The notes under the pieces were generated by a model. The model made no database searches. It was not told the origin of the DNA and saw only the letters and a list, made by a program, of their open reading frames with translations. Positions 35,701 through 44,049 of a stretch of 44,213 nt of DNA are shown here, piece by piece. The stretch lies in NCBI GenBank assembly GCA_026417135.1, contig JAOADV010000017.1, positions 1 to 44,213 on the forward strand, read 5' to 3'. A program made the position numbers and the translations under genes. Position 1 is the stretch's first letter. The number at the start of each line of letters is the position of its first letter. This stretch comes from Ignavibacteria bacterium (GTDB lineage Bacteria; Bacteroidota; Ignavibacteria; Kapaibacteriales; UBA2268).

Positions 35701-37975
35701 CAGCAAAAATCATCAAGGTAAGCCCGGAATTTATTGCGGAACGAACAAAGCTTGCATCTGTTTCGCTACCGACAATTTCGTCGCTTTTACGAATGACTTG
35801 GGTACGAACACATATTGGAGTATTTTTTAGAACATAACCAGCGAAAGTTCCTCCCAAAACATCGTAGAAATATTCTCTTTCGATTTGATTTATTCCACCA
35901 CTTAGAAAAAGAATATTCTTCATCCAGGGATTATCTCGTGCATTGTCGTATTCTTTAATTTTTTCCAGATATTGAAATCCTTCTGCCAAAGATTTTATAG
36001 GAATTCTTCCTAAGTTCACCTCGGGGGAAATATCTCTTCCTTCGAGTAAACAGTACCAGTAATCGGTCGGGGGCCAACCAAATGCTGGGACGAAGTCTTG
36101 ATAAGTACTGCTCTTTAAAACATTTCGTACATCAAAATTTGCATCGCCTATTATTACAAGAAAAGAAAATTTCGGCTTTAGATATTTGTAATATGCCCAT
36201 ACAAGGAATCTTTTAATTGCGTCTGGGGACTTCTTCCCAAAATTGAACTCTTTGTAAATATCCTCTGTATATACTATAAGGAAGTTTTTATCTGGATTTG
36301 TGGATTTTCGATAATCGACGTACGCTTCGGCAACAGAACTAAATATTTTAGGAGCAATTACAATAACATCTGCTTGGTTGTTATCTGTAAACAAATAACT
36401 TTCGTTAACCCTATCGATTTTGGCTTGTTCAAGGCTTGCAAAGTCATTTACAAAGAGAAACTTTGGTGCGGTCGCAAAATTGTTCGAATATCCATAGCTA
36501 AAGTATTTGGAGTATGAGGCTGGAAATACACCCCAAAGCTTTACTAATTTCCCAGTTCCAAATTTTTCGAAAAAGTTATTTCCCCCGAGTTTTTTTGCAA
36601 ACATCCAAACACTGCGATTATTTACAAATGATGCATTTTTTGCCCCTTCGTTGGAAAAGAAGTTTGCGATTTCGGGGGTGATACTGATTAAATTAGAAAT
36701 AACAAGAAATACAGAATTGATGCTAAGTCGTTGAATATCTCGAATAATGCTATTTTCAGAAGTTGGATAAAATTTCGATACAAAGGTATTCGAAATACTA
36801 TCTATTGCAAACAAATAGAAACCTTTTTGATTCGCTTCGAATACTGAATCGTTAAAGTTGACTTCCAAAGTACCATTAGTTTCTACCGAACCAAAAAAAG
36901 AAATTGTCGGTGTACCATATATTTCTACAATTTTCTTATCAGTTGTATCTAAAACTAAGCCTCTACGATGCCTAAAATTATACAAAGAAATATTGGACTT
37001 ACTACTAACTTGAAATTTGAATTGGCTAGACCTTGCAAATGGAATTTCTTTACTTTTGTAAACAAAATATTGAAATCCAATTACATCGGGAGGAAGTGCA
37101 TTGGTATCTTTAGGAATTAACCCACGGTTAATTACTTTGAAGTCGTTTTTACCAAATTTAAGTTTTTCGGTAGGATATTTAAATTCCATAATCAAATTTT
37201 TCCCGGGCGGGAACACATTTTTGTAAGCAGTATCATTGTTTATAAGTATTTGAACAAAATGCTTTGTTTTTATGCTATCATACTTAGCACTGAACGCAAA
37301 AAAACGAAAGCTAACAGAATCGGATTTATCCGAAGGAAACAATTTCTGTGAAAATGTTGCGAAGTTGTTCGGTATCCAATCGTCTTTTGGGGACATTAAA
37401 GCCCATACCCAGCCTTCGCCATTGACGGTCTGCGAAGAAAATTCTGGCACACCAATAGAGTACTGATGATGCTCTTCGAAATGGTATGAAAAGTCAACGT
37501 CTGAAACTCCAATTTCTGTTGTCTTTTGCAAAGGCAATAATTCATATCTTAACCCCTCGTAAGTCTCGTCGAAAAAAAGGTAAAATATTTCTTCAAGATT
37601 GAATGGGTCGAGATAAGTGGTATCCCCACGCGGAAAACTTCCCAAGAAAAACAAAGTATCGTTTTCACTTAAAGATTCACCATCGGATTTAATCCAGATT
37701 GGGACTTCTCGATTTCTTCTTACTAAATGTAGATGGATATGAGGTTTGTTTCGTAGCTCGGGTAAATTCGCAATTATCTCCCTTCCAAGAATAAAATATA
37801 TCTTTTCTTCTTTGGTCGAAATTTGTAAATATTTTTTTTGAGGATTATACCATTTATATTCGAAAGGCAACTTATAAGAGTCGACAATCTTGTTGAGTTC
37901 TTCTTCGATTGTTTGTCCGCGCAAAATTCCCGAAATCAAAAAAATGAAGAAAATATTTCGCAAATTTTTCGACAT
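32714..37975 (-). CDS. C25 family peptidase, PorU-like T9SS sortase or gingipain-like cargo
   Basis: 1753 aa from ATG 37975, which begins a signal peptide (MSKNLRNIFFIFLISGILRG). A further in-frame ATG at 38068 directly abuts the previous gene's TAA and would add 31 residues; I regard it as less likely. The peptidase has the catalytic His760 in FAGHGSARVFDI and Cys790 in ASFSCNTATF. A FlgD-like T9SS C-terminal domain is present: PYPNPMSNNLSFKVRY...VDIFDISGKKIRTITRDI...WDGFDDFGNSISRGIYFYRI. PorU is the T9SS sortase that cleaves this domain from cargo, in the outer membrane. A cargo gingipain has a similar tail; the great length does not decide. Confidence 0.8.
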   Translation of the reverse strand: MSKNLRNIFFIFLISGILRGQTIEEELNKIVDSYKLPFEYKWYNPQKKYLQISTKEEKIYFILGREIIANLPELRNKPHIHLHLVRRNREVPIWIKSDGESLSENDTLFFLGSFPRGDTTYLDPFNLEEIFYLFFDETYEGLRYELLPLQKTTEIGVSDVDFSYHFEEHHQYSIGVPEFSSQTVNGEGWVWALMSPKDDWIPNNFATFSQKLFPSDKSDSVSFRFFAFSAKYDSIKTKHFVQILINNDTAYKNVFPPGKNLIMEFKYPTEKLKFGKNDFKVINRGLIPKDTNALPPDVIGFQYFVYKSKEIPFARSSQFKFQVSSKSNISLYNFRHRRGLVLDTTDKKIVEIYGTPTISFFGSVETNGTLEVNFNDSVFEANQKGFYLFAIDSISNTFVSKFYPTSENSIIRDIQRLSINSVFLVISNLISITPEIANFFSNEGAKNASFVNNRSVWMFAKKLGGNNFFEKFGTGKLVKLWGVFPASYSKYFSYGYSNNFATAPKFLFVNDFASLEQAKIDRVNESYLFTDNNQADVIVIAPKIFSSVAEAYVDYRKSTNPDKNFLIVYTEDIYKEFNFGKKSPDAIKRFLVWAYYKYLKPKFSFLVIIGDANFDVRNVLKSSTYQDFVPAFGWPPTDYWYCLLEGRDISPEVNLGRIPIKSLAEGFQYLEKIKEYDNARDNPWMKNILFLSGGINQIEREYFYDVLGGTFAGYVLKNTPICVRTQVIRKSDEIVGSETDASFVRSAINSGLTLMIFAGHGSARVFDIDGWKVQTLNNKGRYGFFASFSCNTATFAEPDLISRNEEYALFPEKGFVGTLGSGGVSIRSSSLNLCYNMLTAISDPKIKTDYFIDFVNIAKARHPTNRDYFDLLTVYHYNYIGDPLLRMRLRRLPDLYFIDNVSIANEKGTNNFTEFDSLFVITGHIGNAGFSKFEQVSYNLKLIHTYENHSDTLTLAFTDICNNQSFKFLVPIRKRLGLHKFKLLINPENSIEEFTYSNNLFEREIEVFANSLFSIDPLQFWNVNRKNPVFRFIDPLLSESSQNYRFKIYDRPDTLSNLIVSSKPEELDVSSLRIDWRPRTSLPKSHFWLYALKESKDNRIQNQPVWLPFFASDESLMNKVHISIETANEMNLFSLKNFRADLELNELVLEPIRIPYKILSSAGNSRSHKGREITVNEKVYEEMQPDRDLVGFYVVVISHKDFSLVQHKLFETWGADPPLNDSTSIKLVDFLRDSVPSGDYLFLVAHDAALRLPIFHKFFNPESRGSLDTLKHVLKEWGSKFADSLWGDLYNYKNSYFLVARNFFGRKITLDEGWNLDGDTVKSVAEIVQYPKFASIQTTLFGPAKSWDSLSISLNLPNDTVSYQIKVFGSSSALVKPGKLLATNENKPYLSLSNLDAWKYPFLIFQIDFQNPYENSDLKFRRLNLTFQPSPEIALTKESPKVSRIDTLRGEYINFKLLIDNLSLRTDIEVSSLSITLKTRSAIDTLENQKIYSISTNSRKIFEGILLTDNFSDENEVRFTATQKFLDLFNFNNTQNLQINLYEDTIKPNIKLYLDGEETQGGEYVSRKPRVLIEIYDNSKLPFDTFSTTLLINTKLFDLAKNGNFISYGKFIPLKCSYSFESEELEYGLNHFTIYTSDFTGNKDTLDIPVYVSRKAKIVEHLPYPNPMSNNLSFKVRYISPISKAVAIVDIFDISGKKIRTITRDIKLNKDEIFWDGFDDFGNSISRGIYFYRISIVSEIYVDPVFGKILKLD

Positions 37976-38068
37976 AGATAACAAATAAAAAACAAAAAGA
38001 TTTAACAATTTCCCAGTTGTTTTAGTTACAAAGAAAATTCTATCAATCTTAACTTGATATTTCAACAT

Positions 38069-41000
38069 TTAAATACTCAATGCTCGTTCAAGGATTTCTT
38101 GTTGCTCTCGAAGATGTTGGGAATAAGAACCAGTCGCTGGCGAAGCACTTTTTTCTCTTCCAGCATAAAAAATTGATATATTTGGAGGTATTAAATTCAA
38201 TAATTCGATATAAATATAGCTCCAAGCACCCATATTTTGTGGTTCTTCTTGTAGCCAAACCAGTTTTTGCAAATTTTTAAAACTTCCGATTTTTTCAACA
38301 AGTAAATCCTTATGCAAAGGATAAAGTTGTTCGATTCGGATTATTGCAAAATCAGATGTATCTATTTTTTCTTGCTGAATCTTAGAAATTAAATCCCAAT
38401 ATACTTTCCCCGAAAGTAAGATGATTTTATTAACCTTGCCTATGTCTTGTGGAGAATCAAGGTAGATTTCTTGGAAGAAAGAATCAGTAAAATCCTTCCA
38501 AGGCGAAATTGCCAAAGGATGGCGAAGCATACTCTTAGGTGTCATCAAAATTAAAGGTTTAAAAATTTTTGTATGCCTTCGCAATATATGAAAGTAGTTA
38601 GCAGGAGTAGTTAAATTGGCTACTATCATATTGTTTTCGGCGCAAAGCTGAAGGAAACGTTCCAAACGAGCACTCGAATGCTCTGGACCTTGGCCGTCGT
38701 ATCCGTGAGGCAGAAGTAGAATTAGATTGCTTTTCTTTCCCCATTTTCTTTCGCCAGCAGCAATAAATTGGTCTATTATAGGTTGCCCAACGTTAGCAAA
38801 ATCTCCAAATTGTGCTTCCCAAAAGACAAGTGTTCGCTTTGCTGCGAGACTATATCCATACTCGAATCCAATTACGGAAGTCTCGGAAAGTGGGCTGTCG
38901 TAAATTTTAAGTTTACCCTGTTTATCGGAAATGTTGTTCAAAGGTATATACTCATCTTCGGTTTCAAAATCGATAAGGACCGAATGCCGTTGGCTGAAAG
39001 TACCTCTTCTTGAATCTTGTCCAGAAAATCTAATGTCGTGACCATCCAGCAAAATCGTACCAAAAGCTAATGTTTCGGCGAGCGCCCAATCAATACCCGC
39101 GTTGGTATCGGCAAGAATAGATTTTCTTTTTGCAAAAAGTCCTTTAAGTTTAGGGTTGAGGTGAAAACCATCGGGTACAGTTGTCGAAGCTTCGACTATT
39201 CTTTTAAGCAAGTCGGCGGCGATAGATGTATCATATTTAACAAAAGGTTTGAATTCTTCTCTTTCTTCTGCGAAAGTGCGTTTAGGAGTAGAAGTTTTTA
39301 GATTAATAAATTCTTTCTGAAGCATTTCTTGATAATTTCTGCGGAACGAATCGGCTGTTTCGGCTCTTATTATTCCTTGCTGAATAAGATTTCTTTGATA
39401 AATATCACTTATTGGAGGCAAAGAACGAATTTTCTTGTAAAGCAATGGTTGGGTGTAAGTTGGTTCGTCTGCTTCGTTGTGGCCATATTTCCGATAGCAA
39501 AGTAAATCGATAAGAACGTCGGTGTTGAACTTCTGCCTATATTCAAAAGCAAAGATTGCTGCAAAAGCAACTGCTTCGGGGTCGTTCCCATTTACGTGGA
39601 GTATAGGCACTTGTAGCCCTTTTGCTATATCGGTCGCATAATACGACGAGCGGGCTTCGGTCGAGGGAGTTGTAAAACCGATTTGATTGTTGATAACAAT
39701 ATGAATTGTCCCGCCAGTTCGGTATCCGTGGAGCTGGGAAAAGTTAAGGGTTTCGGCAACAATACCTTGCCCAGCGAAAGCAGAATCTCCGTGAATGAGA
39801 ATAGGTAATATCTTTGTATGTGTTTCATCTCCAATATTGTTTGCCAAAGCACGAGCCATCCCTTCGACAATGGGATTTACAAATTCCAAGTGACTTGGAT
39901 TGGGAGAAAGGAGCACTTCGATAGATTTTCCACTTGCAGAGATGTAAGTCCCTTCGGCTCCAAGATGATATTTTACATCCCCACTACCAAAAAAGGAATC
40001 TGGATGTAAATCGCTTTCGAACTCCATTAGAATTTCTTCGACTGGTTTGCCGATTTCATTGACTAAAAGGTTCAAGCGGCCACGATGTGCCATACCTATA
40101 ACAACGGAATGCAGATTAGAGTTTGCTGTAAGGTCAAGAATTTTGTCGACAAGAACGATTGCTGTTTCGCCTCCTTCGAGCGAAAATCTTTTGTGCCCAA
40201 TATATTTCGTGTGCAAAAAGTTTTCGAACTCTTCGGCTTCGATAAGTTTTTTCAAGAAGTAAATTTTTTCGTCCCTTGTAAATTCTGGGATACCTTGTAG
40301 TTCGAGCCTTTGTTTAATCCATTCCTTTTTTTCAGAATCTTGGATATGCATAAACTCGAAACCTATGTTCCCGCAATAGGTATCTCGGAGCCGCTCGATT
40401 ATTTCGCGAAGTGGCAAGTTGTTCTTTTCCCAAAGGTCTTCGGCGTGGAATATTCGGTCTAAGTCCCAAATGGTGAATCCATAGTATGCCGGGTCTAACT
40501 CGGGATAGTAATATATAGAATAACCAAGTGGATTTGTCGAAGCAAGGAGATGGCCCCGAACCCTATACGCATTAATCATCAATTCGACGTGGGCACTTTT
40601 TTCGATGATTTCGGCTTCGTCCACCCTTCCAAATTGATTAATTGGAGTGGTGTCGACTTCCCAACGTACTGGTTCGAAAGGTATTTGTAAAGTCGCAAAT
40701 ATGTTGTCGTAGAACTGTTCTTCGCCTAATATCAAGTTGTTTATGTAAGAAAGAAATTCTGCTGATTCCGCACCTTGTATAATCCTATGGTCGTAGGTAT
40801 TCGTTATTGTAACAACTTTAGAAATTGCAAAAGTTGTTAATATTTCGGGTCGAACTGCCTTGAATTCAGTGGGATAATCTATAGAACCGACTGCAATAAT
40901 CAAAGATTGACCACGCATAAGACGAGGGTTCGACATTGTGGTTCCAATCATTCCCGGATTTGTAATTGAAATCGTTGTATTTTGTAACTCCGAAACATCG

Positions 41001-41647
41001 ATTTTTCCTAATCTTGTTCTACCAATCAAATCGTCATACAACTGTAAAAACTCATCAAACTTTAGGTTTTCGACACCTTTCAGATTTGGAACGATTAACA
41101 TCCGAGAGCCATCTTTCCGGACTAAATCTACGGCAAAACCTAAATTAATCGACTTTCTCTGCAAACGATATGCTTTTCCATCTTGCCTAACAAATGCATC
41201 ATTCAAATGGGGAAATCTCTTCAATGCTCGAATGATTGCCCAAGTAATGATATGAGTGAATGTAATTTTCCCCCTACGAACCTTGCTAAGGTATTTGTTA
41301 ATTATTCTCCGATTTTCATCTAAAACTTTGACTGGAATGGTTCTAACAGATGTTGCAGTTGGAACATACAAGGAAAGTTCCATATTATCGGCAATTCGTT
41401 CTTGAACCGAGCTAATTGGAATAAGCTTATCTTCGGAGCTACTCGTAAGTTGCGAGATATCCAAAAGTTTTTCTTCGGATACCCCATTATCCATTTCTAC
41501 TAATCTTTCGACTTCTGGGGGAAAAGTAATTACTCGATTTCCGTATTTTTTTTCAAAATATTCTTGCCATTCTTTCGAAAGACTATTTGGATTTTCCAAA
41601 TATCTAAGGTATAATTCTGCTTCGTATGCTAAATTTAAGTCTACCAT
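38069..41647 (-). CDS. Fused E2-E1 2-oxoglutarate dehydrogenase (Kgd type)
   Basis: 1192 aa from ATG 41647 (an upstream in-frame ATG at 41710 is less likely because MVDLNLAYEAELYLRYLENPNSLSKEWQEYF is the conserved E1 N-terminus). Residues ~85-310 are an E2 succinyltransferase core without a lipoyl domain, ending YDHRIIQGAESAEFL (His287). The E1 part follows: VIGMAHRGRLN, GDSAFAGQGIVAETLNFSQLHGYRTGG, INNQIGFTT and DLLCYRKYGHNEADEPTYTQP are the thiamine-diphosphate motifs. It decarboxylates 2-oxoglutarate in the TCA cycle; a separate lipoyl E2 must be encoded elsewhere. This fusion is best known in Actinobacteria and occurs in some Bacteroidota relatives. Confidence 0.9.
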   Translation of the reverse strand: MVDLNLAYEAELYLRYLENPNSLSKEWQEYFEKKYGNRVITFPPEVERLVEMDNGVSEEKLLDISQLTSSSEDKLIPISSVQERIADNMELSLYVPTATSVRTIPVKVLDENRRIINKYLSKVRRGKITFTHIITWAIIRALKRFPHLNDAFVRQDGKAYRLQRKSINLGFAVDLVRKDGSRMLIVPNLKGVENLKFDEFLQLYDDLIGRTRLGKIDVSELQNTTISITNPGMIGTTMSNPRLMRGQSLIIAVGSIDYPTEFKAVRPEILTTFAISKVVTITNTYDHRIIQGAESAEFLSYINNLILGEEQFYDNIFATLQIPFEPVRWEVDTTPINQFGRVDEAEIIEKSAHVELMINAYRVRGHLLASTNPLGYSIYYYPELDPAYYGFTIWDLDRIFHAEDLWEKNNLPLREIIERLRDTYCGNIGFEFMHIQDSEKKEWIKQRLELQGIPEFTRDEKIYFLKKLIEAEEFENFLHTKYIGHKRFSLEGGETAIVLVDKILDLTANSNLHSVVIGMAHRGRLNLLVNEIGKPVEEILMEFESDLHPDSFFGSGDVKYHLGAEGTYISASGKSIEVLLSPNPSHLEFVNPIVEGMARALANNIGDETHTKILPILIHGDSAFAGQGIVAETLNFSQLHGYRTGGTIHIVINNQIGFTTPSTEARSSYYATDIAKGLQVPILHVNGNDPEAVAFAAIFAFEYRQKFNTDVLIDLLCYRKYGHNEADEPTYTQPLLYKKIRSLPPISDIYQRNLIQQGIIRAETADSFRRNYQEMLQKEFINLKTSTPKRTFAEEREEFKPFVKYDTSIAADLLKRIVEASTTVPDGFHLNPKLKGLFAKRKSILADTNAGIDWALAETLAFGTILLDGHDIRFSGQDSRRGTFSQRHSVLIDFETEDEYIPLNNISDKQGKLKIYDSPLSETSVIGFEYGYSLAAKRTLVFWEAQFGDFANVGQPIIDQFIAAGERKWGKKSNLILLLPHGYDGQGPEHSSARLERFLQLCAENNMIVANLTTPANYFHILRRHTKIFKPLILMTPKSMLRHPLAISPWKDFTDSFFQEIYLDSPQDIGKVNKIILLSGKVYWDLISKIQQEKIDTSDFAIIRIEQLYPLHKDLLVEKIGSFKNLQKLVWLQEEPQNMGAWSYIYIELLNLIPPNISIFYAGREKSASPATGSYSQHLREQQEILERALSI

Positions 41648-41833
41648 TGTATTACTAAAAACAAAATAAAAATTATGGACGATTTTAGATATTGAATAGT
41701 ATAAAGACAATTGCTAAGAATGCAACATAGATAAGTTCTTTTACCAGCGATAAAAAACACTTGCATATTAAAATATTGTTAGTTTTTTATGTTTTTCTTA
41801 TTTTAAACCATATGTTAATTTCATTTTTCTAAA

Positions 41834-42253
41834 ATGCGCAAGCTATATTATTCAATCAGCGAAGTTGCCGAAATTGTTGGAGAACAGCAACACATACTTA
41901 GATACTGGGAAAAAGAGTTTCCACTCTTAAAACCAAAGAAGAATAGGGCTGGAAATAGAATCTATTCCGACAAGGATTTAGAAATAGTTAAGGCCATAAA
42001 AACTATGCTAAGGGAGCAGAAGTTGTCGGTCCGCGGGACACTCGACGAGTTGAACAAAATGTTTGGGAAAAAAGTTAATATATCCAGTGAACAATCAAAG
42101 ATTGGTTTCCAAAAAGTAAAAAAAGATGAAATTAACCAAATTATTAATCTTCCCAAGCAGATGTCATTTGATTTCGACGAGGAGTTTAAAATAAATCTTA
42201 TGGATATTCGGAATAAACTAAAAAATGTTTTGAACGTTTTAAAAGATTTGTAA
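41834..42253 (+). CDS. MerR-family transcriptional regulator
   Basis: 139 aa. The N-terminal HTH is clear: YSISEVAEIVGEQQHILRYWEKEFPLLKPKKNRAGNRIYSDKDLEIVKAIKTMLREQKLSVRGTLDELNKMFGKK. It is close to the short MerR proteins found throughout Bacteroidota and Chlorobi. The C-terminal half is helical with no Cys pair, so a metal sensor is unlikely. It is divergent from the oxoglutarate dehydrogenase gene across 186 bases and lies 43 bases upstream of the WD40 gene. The regulated targets cannot be read from sequence. Confidence 0.85.
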   Translation: MRKLYYSISEVAEIVGEQQHILRYWEKEFPLLKPKKNRAGNRIYSDKDLEIVKAIKTMLREQKLSVRGTLDELNKMFGKKVNISSEQSKIGFQKVKKDEINQIINLPKQMSFDFDEEFKINLMDIRNKLKNVLNVLKDL

Positions 42254-42296
42254 TATTTTCAAACAAGTAGTAAAATTATAAATAAATGAGGTCTTA

Positions 42297-43301
42297 ATGA
42301 AAGTTTTTTTTGCAGTAGCAATGATTTTTATTTCGTACCTCGGGGCTGTCTTGTCCAAGGAAACTTACACTTATCAAATGAGAACAATTGGAAGCCACGA
42401 GGATGAAGTTCTTGGTGTTTTTGTCAACGAAGCCAACACGATGGTTGCCACTTGTAGTCTCGACGAAACTATTAAGCTTTGGAGTTTACCCGATGGGCGA
42501 GAAATTCGCACATTCCGTGGACATTTAGGACAAGTGAATAATCTATCTTTTTCTGGTAATGATTTATGGCTTGCTTCTGGTTCGAGCGATAGAACAGTTA
42601 GAATTTGGGATATCAAAACTGGTGAGCTTTTGAAAGTGCTTCGTGGCCATACCGACCAAGTAATTGGAGTTTATTTTAGCCAAGACGACAGTGCCCGATT
42701 TGTTGCAAGTACAAGCTTCGACAATACCGTCAAACTTTGGGACTGGCGAGAAGGAGTCGAAGTTAAAACACTTCGTGGCCACACCGGCCCAATAAACAAC
42801 GTTGCATACAGTTACGATGGGAAAACTATTGCATCTTCGAGCGACGATAAGACAATAAAGATTTGGTCCACCGACCTTACTTCTCAAGAACCCCTAATGA
42901 CCCTTGTCGGACATAATGCTCAAGTTTTGAGTGTATTATATTCATTCGACTCGAAAAGACTTGCTTCGTGCGACCAATCGGGCGAAATCATTGTTTGGGA
43001 GATGCCGAGTGGGAAGATGCTCCGTCGGATAAAAGCCCACAGCGAATTAGTTCAGGATATTTCTTTCGCCGAAGATAATAGAACTCTGTTGAGTGCCAGC
43101 TTGGATAAATACGTAAAACTTTGGGATACCGAAACCGGGGCAAACTTATTGAGTTTCAATGTTGGTATCGAAACTTGGTCCTGCGACTTAGTTTCCGATG
43201 CTTCCATCATTATCATCGGTTGCGCCGATGGTACTGTTCGTTTTTTAACAAGGACGGCTTCGAGCCAAACCCAACCGCAACAAAAACAAAAAAAGAGGTA
43301 A
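42297..43301 (+). CDS. Exported seven-bladed WD40 protein
   Basis: 334 aa. A signal peptide (MKVFFAVAMIFISYLGAVLS) leads into seven WD40 repeats. Each blade ends like KLWSLPDG, RIWDIKTG, KLWDWREG, KIWSTD, IVWEMPSG, KLWDTETG; the last is RFLTRT. The intervening H-x-x-x-V positions (HEDEV, HLGQV, HTDQV, HTGPI, HNAQV, HSELV) are regular. This looks like a complete propeller in the periplasm or on the surface. It lies 3 bases before the CRD-OmpA gene, so the two are made together. In T9SS component PorE a beta-propeller precedes a CRD and an OmpA domain in one chain, hence the suggestion of a split PorE. Confidence 0.85.
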   Translation: MKVFFAVAMIFISYLGAVLSKETYTYQMRTIGSHEDEVLGVFVNEANTMVATCSLDETIKLWSLPDGREIRTFRGHLGQVNNLSFSGNDLWLASGSSDRTVRIWDIKTGELLKVLRGHTDQVIGVYFSQDDSARFVASTSFDNTVKLWDWREGVEVKTLRGHTGPINNVAYSYDGKTIASSSDDKTIKIWSTDLTSQEPLMTLVGHNAQVLSVLYSFDSKRLASCDQSGEIIVWEMPSGKMLRRIKAHSELVQDISFAEDNRTLLSASLDKYVKLWDTETGANLLSFNVGIETWSCDLVSDASIIIIGCADGTVRFLTRTASSQTQPQQKQKKR

Positions 43302-43304
43302 ATT

Positions 43305-44030
43305 ATGAAGAGAATTCATATAATAATAGGATTTCTAATCTTCTTTTCCATTATTGCTTTTTCACAACAACTTTTGGGGCAATTTACCCAAGCTGTCGTG
43401 AGTATCAGTGGGACTGTCAAAAACGCTGTTACCAAAGAACCAATGACCGTTTATGTAACTGCTTACGACGACGAAGGGAAAAAGGTTAATGTCGCTCGAA
43501 GTAATGCCAGCGATAATGGATACTATTTCCTAACTGGTCTAAAACCCGGAAGGACCTATACAATTGTTGCCGAACAACCAAGGTTCATACGCGAAGAATA
43601 TAAACTCTTTGTGCCAAAAGCTTCGCAATATACCGAATATTCAAAAGACTTCTCCTTGATACCAATAGTCGAAGGCACGTCCATCCCAATCGAAGTTCCA
43701 CCTTTCGAATTGAACAAATCCAAAATTCGATTCGGTGCGGAAATATACCTTGAACCTTTTGCACGCGAATTCGCTTTGAACAAAAATATCGTTTTCGAAA
43801 TTATTTGTTATCCCGACAATGCAAAAGATGCGAACGAAAACTTGAAGCTGACCGAAGAAAGGGCAAAATCATTGATGGCTTATTTCATTGGCAAAGGCAT
43901 CGAACCCGAAAGAATTCGTATCAAAGGTAATTCTTCGACCGACCCCAAAAACCCACCACCACTCGAAAAACGAGCAAAAGGGAAAAGATATATTGGCACA
44001 ACTTATATAAAACTTCTCAGCTTAAAATAA
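43305..44030 (+). CDS. CRD + OmpA-like exported protein
   Basis: 241 aa. A signal peptide (MKRIHIIIGFLIFFSIIAFS) is followed by a carboxypeptidase regulatory-like domain (SISGTVKNAVTKEPMTVYVTAYDDEGKK...NGYYFLTGLKPGRTYTIVAEQPRF), then an OmpA-type C-terminal domain at ~125-241 (IPIEVPPFELNKSKIRF; PDNAKDANENLKLTEERAKSLMAYFIGKGIEPERIRIKG). The D and R positions of the peptidoglycan-binding pocket are approximately kept. OmpA domains anchor proteins to the cell wall. With the WD40 gene just upstream, the pair matches the last three modules of T9SS PorE. No TPR is seen. Confidence 0.85.
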   Translation: MKRIHIIIGFLIFFSIIAFSQQLLGQFTQAVVSISGTVKNAVTKEPMTVYVTAYDDEGKKVNVARSNASDNGYYFLTGLKPGRTYTIVAEQPRFIREEYKLFVPKASQYTEYSKDFSLIPIVEGTSIPIEVPPFELNKSKIRFGAEIYLEPFAREFALNKNIVFEIICYPDNAKDANENLKLTEERAKSLMAYFIGKGIEPERIRIKGNSSTDPKNPPPLEKRAKGKRYIGTTYIKLLSLK

Positions 44031-44049
44031 TTTTCCTTTTGGATAATCC

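Noticed and set aside
38066-38068. Start of the C25 protease at 38068
   Set aside because: It would put 31 residues before a clear signal peptide; ATG 37975 fits export better, though the upstream one cannot be excluded.
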